Below are positions 9,293 through 16,880 of a DNA stretch of 64,000 nucleotides, one piece after another. Position 1 is the stretch's first letter. Each line of letters begins with the position of its first letter. Source of the stretch: Candidatus Poribacteria bacterium (GTDB lineage: Bacteria; Poribacteria; WGA-4E; PCPOR2b); assembly GCA_028819845.1 (NCBI GenBank), contig JAPPKS010000029.1:75332-139331 (forward strand), in the 5' to 3' direction. The notes under the pieces are model-generated. The model was not told where the DNA came from. It did not search any database and was given only the letters and a program-made list of their open reading frames with translations. Both the position numbers and the translations under genes were made by a program.

Positions 9293-9893
9293 ACTTTATA
9301 TGAAATTTCGCCGACTTTCCTTGGCCGTCTGCCTAATATGTCTCGCTTCCAGTTGTGATAGAGGGCAGGATGAGCCAACACAGACCAACGACGAAAATCC
9401 TGAACAAATTTTACAACAGTTTTCAACTAAGCATACAGAGTCCGGTGTGACAAAATGGACTTTGATAGCCGATTCGGGGGAGTTCATGGAATCGGTAGTG
9501 TACGTGCAGAACCCAACGGTTCAAATCTTTGAGGACGGTCAAGTCACACTCACAGTGACCGGAGACCGCGGTGAAATTATTGAGTCAAACAATAATCTCA
9601 AAATTTTTGATAATGTAGTCGGGATTAGCCAAAATGGGATATTGTACACCGACGAACTTCATTGGCACAACCGGAGTGGCAAATTATTCGCCCCGAACGA
9701 ATCAGAGATTGTTCGCGGTGATTCAACAATGGTTGGTCAAGAGATGGAAAGCCGCCCATCGCTTGAAGTTGTCACGATGAAACTCGTTCGGTTTAATTTT
9801 TACTCTAGAGATGAGAAGATAGATGCAACTGAACCTGTTGTAGAAAATGACATTTCGCATAACAAAGGAATCACAAATGCAGGAACACGCTGA
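9282..9893 (+). CDS. lptC: LPS export protein LptC, predicted lipoprotein
   Basis: A 203-residue protein with the LptC beta-jellyroll pattern: VTKWTLIADSGEF, NPTVQIFEDGQVTLTVTGDRGEI, NLKIFDNVVG and ILYTDELHWHNRSGKLFAPNESEIVRG. LptC passes LPS from the LptBFG complex to LptA. The N terminus ends in LASSC (Cys25), a good lipobox, so this LptC appears lipid-anchored rather than having the usual transmembrane helix. Two starts are possible, ATG at 9282 (overlapping the lpxL stop) or ATG at 9300; both keep the signal. It overlaps lptA by 17 bases. lptF and lptG are not in this window. Confidence 0.85.
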   Translation: MTSKLYMKFRRLSLAVCLICLASSCDRGQDEPTQTNDENPEQILQQFSTKHTESGVTKWTLIADSGEFMESVVYVQNPTVQIFEDGQVTLTVTGDRGEIIESNNNLKIFDNVVGISQNGILYTDELHWHNRSGKLFAPNESEIVRGDSTMVGQEMESRPSLEVVTMKLVRFNFYSRDEKIDATEPVVENDISHNKGITNAGTR

Positions 9894-10761
9894 ATCGAGG
9901 CAAGATAACCGTCTGATTTCGTTTGGCTGCGCAGCCGCAATAACGCGGCTGATGATTTCAATATGTTTTTTATCCTTCATACCGTATTCAACTGATGCCG
10001 CTGTTGAAAATGTTACTGCACCGAAGCCAGTCGAAACAAGCCAGGCTAGCGCGGATGAAGATGAGGATTTCCTCATTTGTAAACATGCGGATCAGCTCTA
10101 TCAGGATGACAAAAAGGGGTTTACAGTCTTGACGGGCAATGTTGAGCTTGAGATGTCCAACGGATTCCTGAACGCCGATAAGGTTACTCTCTATAGAAAT
10201 GTTGAGACTGATAAATTAACTGAAACCATCGCTGAAGGCAATGTTCAGATGAAAGAAGGTCAGGCTATAGCGTCCAGCGATCGCGCGGTTTTGAACCACA
10301 TAGACGACATTGTGAATCTCCACGATAACGTCGTCGTTATCCAAGAAGAAGATCGGTTGGAGGCGGCGAATATGATCTTTAACCGGCGGACGGGCGTGCA
10401 AACAGCAGAGGGGAAGCCGGTAAAAATTACACGTCCCGATGGTTTTCTGAATGGGAACAGAGTGGAGATTTACAAGAATCTCGAGACGGATGAAATCACC
10501 AAAATCATTGCCCAAGAACTGGTAGAAATGCGCGATGAGGACATTTTTGCGACGAGCGATTACGCCGATTTGAATCAGGTGGATGACACTGTAGATTTGC
10601 GCGAAAACGTCGTAGTTATACAGGAGGAAGATCGATTGGAAGCTAAATCCTTTACCTATAATCGGCGGACTGGCAAACGTGTCGGCAAAGGAAGCGTTAA
10701 ATTCCGGGTTCGAATTAGCCAGAAAAATGAGGATGAGCAAGAATCAAACAACGAGCAGTAA
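9877..10761 (+). CDS. lptA: LPS transport bridge protein LptA with two OstA modules
   Basis: About 294 residues, periplasmic. The ATG at 9877 follows AAAGGA with good spacing; an upstream ATG at 9847 is less likely. A hydrophobic segment ending YSTDA|A is a probable signal peptide. Two OstA/LptA modules follow. Both contain the block DxVxLxxNVVVIQEEDRLEA and end in NRRTG, so the protein carries an internal tandem duplication of about 95 residues. LptA oligomers form the periplasmic LPS bridge; a double module could span more distance per subunit. The protein ends in a charged Gln/Glu/Asn-rich tail. Confidence 0.85.
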   Translation: MQEHAESRQDNRLISFGCAAAITRLMISICFLSFIPYSTDAAVENVTAPKPVETSQASADEDEDFLICKHADQLYQDDKKGFTVLTGNVELEMSNGFLNADKVTLYRNVETDKLTETIAEGNVQMKEGQAIASSDRAVLNHIDDIVNLHDNVVVIQEEDRLEAANMIFNRRTGVQTAEGKPVKITRPDGFLNGNRVEIYKNLETDEITKIIAQELVEMRDEDIFATSDYADLNQVDDTVDLRENVVVIQEEDRLEAKSFTYNRRTGKRVGKGSVKFRVRISQKNEDEQESNNEQ

Positions 10762-10781
10762 ACCGTTGAGGCAAGCAAAGC

Positions 10782-11522
10782 GTGTCGATTAAACTTCAAA
10801 CCCACGGACTTGTTAAGAGATATTCGCGGCGCGGCCCCATTGTTGTCAATCAAGTAAGTATTGAAGTAGCAACCGGCAAAATAGTTGGGTTGCTCGGCCC
10901 AAATGGGGCTGGAAAATCAACCACATTTTACATGGTTGTTGGATTGATACACCCAAACGCCGGACGGATTACTTTTGATGAAAAGGACATCACCCATGTA
11001 CCCATGTACAAGCGGGCGCGCCTTGGAATAGGGTATCTCTCGCAAGAGACTTCAATATTTCGAAAACTGACCGTTGAACAGAACATCTTAGCAGTTCTCG
11101 AAGCGCTTGATATTCGCAAAGATGAGCGTAAACGAAGGTGCAATCAGCTCATGGAAGAACTCGGCATTTCCGAGTTGGCGAAGCGGAAAGCATACACCCT
11201 GTCAGGGGGAGAATGTCGGCGCGCTGAAATTGCAAGGGCGTTAGCAGCTTCCCCATCATTTATTTTGTTGGATGAACCGTTTTCTGGAATTGATCCAATC
11301 GCCGTTCAGGACATCAAAGAACTAATTACGCACCTACGCGACCGGAATATCGGAGTGTTAATAACAGATCACAATGCAGCAGAAACACTTGGGATTGTCG
11401 ATCTCGCTTATTTGATTACGGGCGGAAAAATTACGCTCAGCGGTACGCCTGAAACATTGCTCGAAAGCGAAATTGCCAGAGAACGGTACTTTGGTCATAG
11501 TTTTGAGTTGTATAGATTATAG
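10782..11522 (+). CDS. lptB: LPS export ABC transporter ATP-binding protein
   Basis: A 246-residue ABC ATPase of the LptB family with GTG start at 10782 and GAGG upstream. Motifs: Walker A GPNGAGKST, the family block VPMYKRARLGIGYLSQETSIFRKLTVEQNI, signature LSGGECRRAEIARAL, Walker B FILLDEPFSGIDPIAV and the switch histidine in ITDHN. It powers LPS extraction with LptF and LptG. It follows lptA by 20 bases and is followed by rpoN, the gene order seen in proteobacteria. Length and motifs are typical. Confidence 0.95.
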   Translation: MSIKLQTHGLVKRYSRRGPIVVNQVSIEVATGKIVGLLGPNGAGKSTTFYMVVGLIHPNAGRITFDEKDITHVPMYKRARLGIGYLSQETSIFRKLTVEQNILAVLEALDIRKDERKRRCNQLMEELGISELAKRKAYTLSGGECRRAEIARALAASPSFILLDEPFSGIDPIAVQDIKELITHLRDRNIGVLITDHNAAETLGIVDLAYLITGGKITLSGTPETLLESEIARERYFGHSFELYRL

Positions 11523-11559
11523 ATTAAGTCTAGGTGTCGAGTGATAGAGGAGCCGTGCG

Positions 11560-13281
11560 ATGCACATTGGACTCAAACAGGTTTCGAGCATGAAGTCACA
11601 ACAGAAACTCATCATGACACCAAAGTTGCAACAAGCAATTAAGGTGCTTCTAATGTCACGCCTGGATCTCACACAACATATGAATGAAAAGTTACAGGAA
11701 AATCCTCTTTTGGACGAAGTTTTGGTTGAAGATTTAGAAATCGAATCATTAGACGGCTTAGATGAATTGGATCCGGATACAGATTGGAATGAACCTGGTG
11801 AGATACTGGACCGCGCAGATAAAGAACCGGATATCGATTGGGAAAGTTTTTTTGATGATATGGTAAGCATTAGCGAAAGGGAGACCTTTCAAGAGAGGGC
11901 AGACAGCGATGCACCTCAAGCGGATATCGCGCAACTTCAAACATTGCACGAATTTTTGATGGCACAACTAAACGATGTGCCTTTTTCGGACATAGAGCGA
12001 AAAATCGGCGAACAGATTATTGGCAATCTTGATGATACCGGCCAGTTGAATGTCGCTCCCCTGTTTAGCGTCCCTTTGGAGTTGCGGAGTAATTTAGACA
12101 GCGGTAATCTGCCAGAAGAATTGCGAAGTGAATTTGAAAATAATGAAATCACGTTTTCACAAAAAGTCTCGATTTCTGCGAAAGGTTGTGACAGCACTGA
12201 TACAAAAAGGTGGCGGATAACCGATGAAGATAATGAGCAGATTTATACTGTCAGTGTAGATGAGGATAAGCTAAACATTTACGGCATCACGCTGGAAGAA
12301 ATTGCAGAGGACATCGGTTGTGAGGTGTGTTTAGTTGAAAATGTGCTTCGATTTATTCAACGGAATTTTGAGCCGACTGGTATTGCATACCGCACGATTC
12401 CAGAGTCGCTGCTTGTTCAGATTGACGCCGTTAAAATGGACCAGCCCCTTGTGCGAGAAATTGTCAAATGTCACTTTGATGATTTGATGAATAACCTCAT
12501 ACCGCGGATTGCCAAAAATTTAGATGTGGGAATTGACGCAGTTTTAAAAGCAAAGGAGTTAATCGGAACACTTAATCCATATCCAGGCCGGCACTTTTCA
12601 GATCGGTCGGATCCAAAACGATTTAATGATAGGAAGCGGTTCGCAAGTTCGATTGTGCCTGATATTATCGTGGAAAAGGGGGAAAGGGGATACCGCTTCA
12701 TTACAAATGATGACGGAATGCCCCGACTACGATTGAATCCACTTTATGTCAATATGATGCGAAATGGAGATTCGGTGCTCGACAAAAACACAAAAACTTG
12801 GTTGAATAATCAAAAAAACCTAGCTATTGATTTGTTAAAAAGTGTTGACCAGCGGCATCGCACTATCAAGAAAGTGACTGAGGCGATATTTCAAAAACAA
12901 TCGGAATTTCTTGAACAAGGGGTGAAAGCACTTAAACCGTTGGTATTGAAGCAGATCGCTGATATGGCTGATGTACACGAGTCCACAGTCAGTCGGGTCA
13001 CATCGAACAAATACGTGCAAACCCCGCAAGGGATTTACAATCTCAAGTTTTTCTTTAGCAGTGAACTGCATACCGATTCCGGCGGTAATGTAGCTGTCAC
13101 TTCTGTCAAAGAGAAAATCAAAGACATGCTTGATAAGGAAGATACAGCTAAACCGCTGAGCGATCAGACAATTTCTGATATGCTGAGAGTTGACGGGATT
13201 CACGCTGCGAGACGAACAGTTGCTAAATACCGAGAAGAACTCGGTATTCTTTCTTCCAATAAGCGGAAACGGAAATGGTAA
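11560..13281 (+). CDS. rpoN: RNA polymerase sigma-54 factor
   Basis: A 573-residue sigma-54. Region I is Leu/Gln-rich (MKSQQKLIMTPKLQQAIKVLLMSR...NPLLDE) and binds activators. An acidic linker follows, then the core-binding domain, a helix-turn-helix (IADMADVHESTVSRVTSNKYVQTPQGIYNLKFFFS) and the RpoN box ARRTVAKYREELGILSSNKRKR at the C terminus. It is about 90 residues longer than E. coli RpoN, mostly from an insertion near residues 185-240. The ATG has a GAGGAG site. It lies between lptB and hpf, the conserved arrangement. No sigma-54 activator (AAA+) is in this window. Confidence 0.95.
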   Translation: MHIGLKQVSSMKSQQKLIMTPKLQQAIKVLLMSRLDLTQHMNEKLQENPLLDEVLVEDLEIESLDGLDELDPDTDWNEPGEILDRADKEPDIDWESFFDDMVSISERETFQERADSDAPQADIAQLQTLHEFLMAQLNDVPFSDIERKIGEQIIGNLDDTGQLNVAPLFSVPLELRSNLDSGNLPEELRSEFENNEITFSQKVSISAKGCDSTDTKRWRITDEDNEQIYTVSVDEDKLNIYGITLEEIAEDIGCEVCLVENVLRFIQRNFEPTGIAYRTIPESLLVQIDAVKMDQPLVREIVKCHFDDLMNNLIPRIAKNLDVGIDAVLKAKELIGTLNPYPGRHFSDRSDPKRFNDRKRFASSIVPDIIVEKGERGYRFITNDDGMPRLRLNPLYVNMMRNGDSVLDKNTKTWLNNQKNLAIDLLKSVDQRHRTIKKVTEAIFQKQSEFLEQGVKALKPLVLKQIADMADVHESTVSRVTSNKYVQTPQGIYNLKFFFSSELHTDSGGNVAVTSVKEKIKDMLDKEDTAKPLSDQTISDMLRVDGIHAARRTVAKYREELGILSSNKRKRKW

Positions 13282-13311
13282 TTGACAATAGGTCAGCCAA
13301 GGGAGGTTGAT

Positions 13312-13869
13312 ATGCAGATGCATATTACCGGTCGTCATGTTGAGGTTACGGATGATGTTCGAGGCTATGTTGAAAAACGCGTGAAGAAAATTGAAGCCAT
13401 ATTTAATCGCATTATTGATTTGCAGTTGGTTATCGAGCTGGAAAAAAATCGATATTTTGCTGAAATCGTTCTTGCAACGGCGAAGGCGACGTTCCACGCG
13501 CAAGGCGAAACTCATGACATCTTCTCTAGTCTAGATTCTGTTATGGACAAAATAGAACGGCAGATTCGACGTCACAAGGAAAGAATAAAGGATTGGCGCC
13601 GCCGTCCACCACAGGATCGTGCTGCGGGGCAGTTAAAAGATTCGGCTGCTCACGAGGATAGCAGTGCTTTGCGAGATGTGCCGTCTCAAATTGTGAGTGT
13701 CCCGGAGAAATTTGCGTCTAAACCGATGACGGTAGAAGAAGCTGTAATGCAATTGAGTACGTCTGATGAAGCGCTTCTGCTTTTTTTAAATGCCGAAACA
13801 AACCAGATTAATCTGGTTTATGAACATGAGAGCAGAGGATACGGCTGGGTCGAACCGCAATTCACTTAG
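13312..13869 (+). CDS. hpf: Long ribosome hibernation-promoting factor
   Basis: A 185-residue protein. The N-terminal domain (MQMHITGRHVEVTDDVRGYVEKRVKKIEAIF...KIERQIRRHKERIKDWRRR) is the HPF/RaiA fold that binds the 30S decoding site. The C-terminal domain (KPMTVEEAVMQLSTSDEALLLFLNAETNQINLVYEHESRGYGWVEPQ) is the dimerisation domain of long HPF, which makes 100S ribosomes. The ATG at 13312 has GGGAGG five bases upstream; a TTG at 13282 would only add ten unlikely residues. It follows rpoN by 30 bases. Confidence 0.92.
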   Translation: MQMHITGRHVEVTDDVRGYVEKRVKKIEAIFNRIIDLQLVIELEKNRYFAEIVLATAKATFHAQGETHDIFSSLDSVMDKIERQIRRHKERIKDWRRRPPQDRAAGQLKDSAAHEDSSALRDVPSQIVSVPEKFASKPMTVEEAVMQLSTSDEALLLFLNAETNQINLVYEHESRGYGWVEPQFT

Positions 13870-13906
13870 AATGTGCCTGCGGCAAGACAGACTGGCGGAG
13901 TTTATA

Positions 13907-14920
13907 ATGCCAAATTCGATGACCGTTCGTAAACTGATACGATATGCAGGTTACGAACTACAACTAGAGGCGGCTGCCGGATCTGAAGGGTTAGAACGAT
14001 TAATCGAAACCGCAGAATCAAACCGCCCCGGTCTGGCGCTCTGCGGGCATTATCAGCATTTTGGTTATAATCGCGTGCAAATTTTTGGGCATGGCGAAAT
14101 ATCATATTTGGAAAGCCTTGATTCATCCGCGCGTGCTGAAATCTTAGAGGAATTGTCATCATATCCAATTCCTTGTGTTGTAGTGACAAGCGGCTCTCCG
14201 GTACCTCCAGAACTTGCGGCTATCGGCAATCAAAACAACATCCCGATTTTAACCACAAGCTTATCTTCATCTGTCTTTACGACGCGATTGCTGCTTTTCT
14301 TGGAGGATGAGTTTGGCCCCGCTGAATATGTCCATGGAAATTTGGTTGATGTCTTTGGTGTGGGCGTCCTGATTCTAGGTAAAAGTGGAATCGGAAAAAG
14401 TGAATGTACGCTTGAGCTCTTGCAACGGGGGCATCGTTTAATTGCCGATGATAGCGTTTTGTTGAAGCGAGTTTCAGGGCATCGTGTTTTTGGGATACGG
14501 ATGCAGCCGCTCAGGCACTACATGGAAGTTCGCGGCCTAGGGATTATTGATGTTATCACGTTGTTTGGCGTGACGGCTGTCGGCAATCGCAAACAGGTTG
14601 AGCTTGTCGTAACCCTTGAAATTTGGGATGAAAACAAAAAATACAATCGAACAGGACTTGATGAGGATTTTTACAGTCTACACAACGAAAAAATCCCCCA
14701 TACCGTCATCCCAGTCGGTCCCGGAAGAAACCTTTCGAATTTGGTTGAAGTTGCCGCTATGAACCTCTGGGGCAAAAAATTGGGATTTCATGCCGAAAAG
14801 GATTTAAATCAGGCGATTGCTGATATGATGCATACCAAAAATGAGGAAATAGTCCTTGATGAATGGCAGCATGAAGCGCTCCATCAGGGAATTATTCATC
14901 CAACAGAATCAGAAACTTGA
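13907..14920 (+). CDS. hprK: HPr kinase/phosphorylase
   Basis: A 337-residue protein. The N-terminal domain (about residues 1-130) has the typical GHYQHFGYNRVQIFGHGE...IPCVVVTSG region. The C-terminal kinase domain carries the P-loop GKSGIGKS (158-165) and the HprK signature EVRGLGIIDV. The enzyme phosphorylates and dephosphorylates HPr on Ser46 and links carbon state to control. The ATG at 13907 has GGAG six bases upstream; longer in-frame starts overlap hpf. Its target HPr is encoded just downstream. The order rpoN-hpf-hprK-ptsH is conserved in many Gram-negatives. Confidence 0.94.
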   Translation: MPNSMTVRKLIRYAGYELQLEAAAGSEGLERLIETAESNRPGLALCGHYQHFGYNRVQIFGHGEISYLESLDSSARAEILEELSSYPIPCVVVTSGSPVPPELAAIGNQNNIPILTTSLSSSVFTTRLLLFLEDEFGPAEYVHGNLVDVFGVGVLILGKSGIGKSECTLELLQRGHRLIADDSVLLKRVSGHRVFGIRMQPLRHYMEVRGLGIIDVITLFGVTAVGNRKQVELVVTLEIWDENKKYNRTGLDEDFYSLHNEKIPHTVIPVGPGRNLSNLVEVAAMNLWGKKLGFHAEKDLNQAIADMMHTKNEEIVLDEWQHEALHQGIIHPTESET

Positions 14921-15085
14921 ATGTGTTCATGGTTGCATAGTGATTTCTTCGCCACGGTCATTTGAAACAATGATTTGAGGTTGGCGAAATTGAGAATAGA
15001 AAAACGTGTTATCCTTTAAATTTGCAACCGTAGTAATGAAAACAGGTCCGTGTTCGTTCAGTGATTCGATGGTTTGGTAGCATTT

Positions 15086-15352
15086 ATGCTTGAAAAAGTG
15101 GTGACAATCAGTAATTCACTCGGTTTGCATCTGCGGGCGGCAGGGTTGTTTGCTCAAGTCGCGAATCGGTATGTTTCACATATTTATGTAAAAAAAGGCT
15201 CTATGAAGGTGAACGCCAAGAGTACTATGGGGGTAATGATGTTGGCAGCAGGCGAAGGCACTCAACTCACTCTCATCGCGGATGGTGCTGATGAATTAGA
15301 GGCAATTGATGCGCTGACAGAATTAGTGGAAATCGGGTTCCACGAAGAATGA
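15086..15352 (+). CDS. ptsH: Phosphocarrier protein HPr
   Basis: An 88-residue HPr. With the ATG at 15086, His falls exactly at position 15 (SLGLHLRAA) and Ser at position 46 (NAKSTMGVMML), matching the classical numbering and so supporting this start over a TTG at 15074. His15 accepts phosphate from enzyme I; Ser46 is the HprK site. The active-site loop has LHLRAA instead of the common LHARPA. Neither enzyme I nor any EII component is in this window, so the pair could serve regulation rather than sugar uptake. It lies 165 bases downstream of hprK. Confidence 0.92.
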   Translation: MLEKVVTISNSLGLHLRAAGLFAQVANRYVSHIYVKKGSMKVNAKSTMGVMMLAAGEGTQLTLIADGADELEAIDALTELVEIGFHEE

Positions 15353-15832
15353 ACCTCCCTGTATTTCGCCCTACCGAATTACAAAATTCGCGATGTACAG
15401 CCGTGAAAATTTTGAGCTAGCAATCCTACCAATCTCCTACAAATTCACGAGTTGCGGCGTATTGTGACCACACCTTCCCTGCCAACAGCCATATAACAAT
15501 TGACGAAAGGTAGGTGCATATTTTGTACCTGCCCACAGCACTTCCCATGTATCATTGCTTAATATGCGTCTGAAATGCCCATTCGCAGTACCGACACAGC
15601 CAATCATTCAGCCGTCAGCAGACTCGTGATAAAATCCTTAACACCTAGCGATTCTATCCGGACGCGGCTATGTCTGAACTTGATAATGAAATTGATCCCG
15701 TGATATACTCACTAATCAGTGTCACCGGCGAAGAAATTGCGATTGCGTAGGAAAACTCCGACTTAGTTTGAGATTTAACAGATACGGCGGATAGCACCAA
15801 TTTAAAAATCCGGGTCATCTTAACTTAGATAG
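15353..15832. other. Intergenic stretch with one very short open frame
   Basis: About 480 bases after ptsH. A 26-codon frame (15670-15750) begins MSELDNEIDPVIY, but it has no ribosome-binding site and is too short to judge. Nothing else was recognised. Confidence 0.35.
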
Positions 15833-16705
15833 ATGGGTAATATCGTGGGGTTTAAGCAGAAATGGTTACACGTAGGCATCGGTTGCTTGTTCATGGCGTT
15901 TTGTACGGTTTTGGTCTTGGGTTGTGAGAAAAATAATGGGTCGTCATCACAGCAGACTACAACGACGCCCAATAATGCGAATGAAAAAGTTGAAAAACCC
16001 TCGGTACCCGGAAGTAAAACCGCCGCGGAGGCGGAAGAACTCCCATTTGAACTCATCGAGAGTATAAAGTTCGCTGACGGCACTGAGGTGAAGTCCATCG
16101 CCAAAGCCGATATTGAAGTGCTACGAGACCGGCCTATTCATATGGGAGGGAACGACACTGATGGCGTGACGTTAACGAACGAAAAAGACGAAAAGACCCA
16201 TGTTCGTACGTGTAGAGAGTATGATGCGGCACTTGAGCGAGGCTACTTCCCCTTGACAACCTACGACATTTCAATGGCATCGTGGTTCAATATTCCTTGC
16301 GGAACGCTCAACGAATTTCAGACAGCGGCGATTCCACAGCGGAGTTTTATTTCAAACCCCAAAGCGGGAATCACCGATTTAGAATTGCTTCCGCTTTCGT
16401 TATTTCCTGAACTGTTTGATTTCAAACAGAATATTGAGAACGTGACATATCAGGATCAGGTGGAAACGGGGATGCTCAAGGTGACGGGCATGGGTGGAAA
16501 CTGGTTGAGCTGCGAGGACGTGGGATTGAAGCAACACTTGACTGAAGTGGCGCGCGCTGACTTCAATAATGACGGTATTGAAGATATTCTGCTTTCTGAG
16601 AGTGTCTCTGCCACACAAGGCTCATACCGCGACTACAAGATGACAATCTTGACGAAGAAATCAGTTGACGGTAAGTTCGAGAGGGTGCAATTACGCAATC
16701 CCTAA
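15833..16705 (+). CDS. Lipoprotein of unknown function with an FG-GAP-like motif
   Basis: A 290-residue predicted lipoprotein. The long signal ends in LVLGC (Cys31). A Ser/Gln/Thr/Pro-rich linker follows, then a folded domain without clear family resemblance. Near the C terminus, VARADFNNDGIEDILLSES resembles the calcium-binding DxNxDG motif of VCBS/FG-GAP repeats, but only one copy is present. No gene partner is evident: it stands between ptsH and valS with its own spacing. No good Shine-Dalgarno precedes the ATG at 15833. Function unknown; I infer only a periplasmic or outer-membrane location. Confidence 0.65.
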   Translation: MGNIVGFKQKWLHVGIGCLFMAFCTVLVLGCEKNNGSSSQQTTTTPNNANEKVEKPSVPGSKTAAEAEELPFELIESIKFADGTEVKSIAKADIEVLRDRPIHMGGNDTDGVTLTNEKDEKTHVRTCREYDAALERGYFPLTTYDISMASWFNIPCGTLNEFQTAAIPQRSFISNPKAGITDLELLPLSLFPELFDFKQNIENVTYQDQVETGMLKVTGMGGNWLSCEDVGLKQHLTEVARADFNNDGIEDILLSESVSATQGSYRDYKMTILTKKSVDGKFERVQLRNP

Positions 16706-16830
16706 TGTAGTAAAACCAATAAATTTGTATACGATGTAGCAGGTTCTGATTGCAACTGCACCGTACACAGTTCACCAAATGGGCGGTTTTGGAACACGCA
16801 ACTACCGAATGTTATTAAAAATGTATTAAA

Positions 16831-16859
16831 TTGACAATAGTCTATCTTGATCGCATACT
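16831..16859 (+). promoter_or_regulatory. Sigma-70-type promoter for valS
   Basis: TTGACA at 16831-16836 and CATACT at 16854-16859, spaced 17 bases, 21 bases before the valS ATG. No T-box leader is seen. Confidence 0.65.
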
Positions 16860-16880
16860 GCGAGAATAAAAGGCAAATAT

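Noticed and set aside
10216-10740. 174-codon antisense frame
   Set aside because: Opposite lptA; repeat structure simply mirrors the lptA duplication.
12835-13515. 226-codon frame on the minus strand
   Set aside because: Fully antisense to rpoN and hpf, both of which are certain.
1706-15719. Shared 17-mer ATATACTCACTAATCAG at about 1708 and 15703
   Set aside because: Only 17 bases with unrelated flanks; could be chance in 64 kb.
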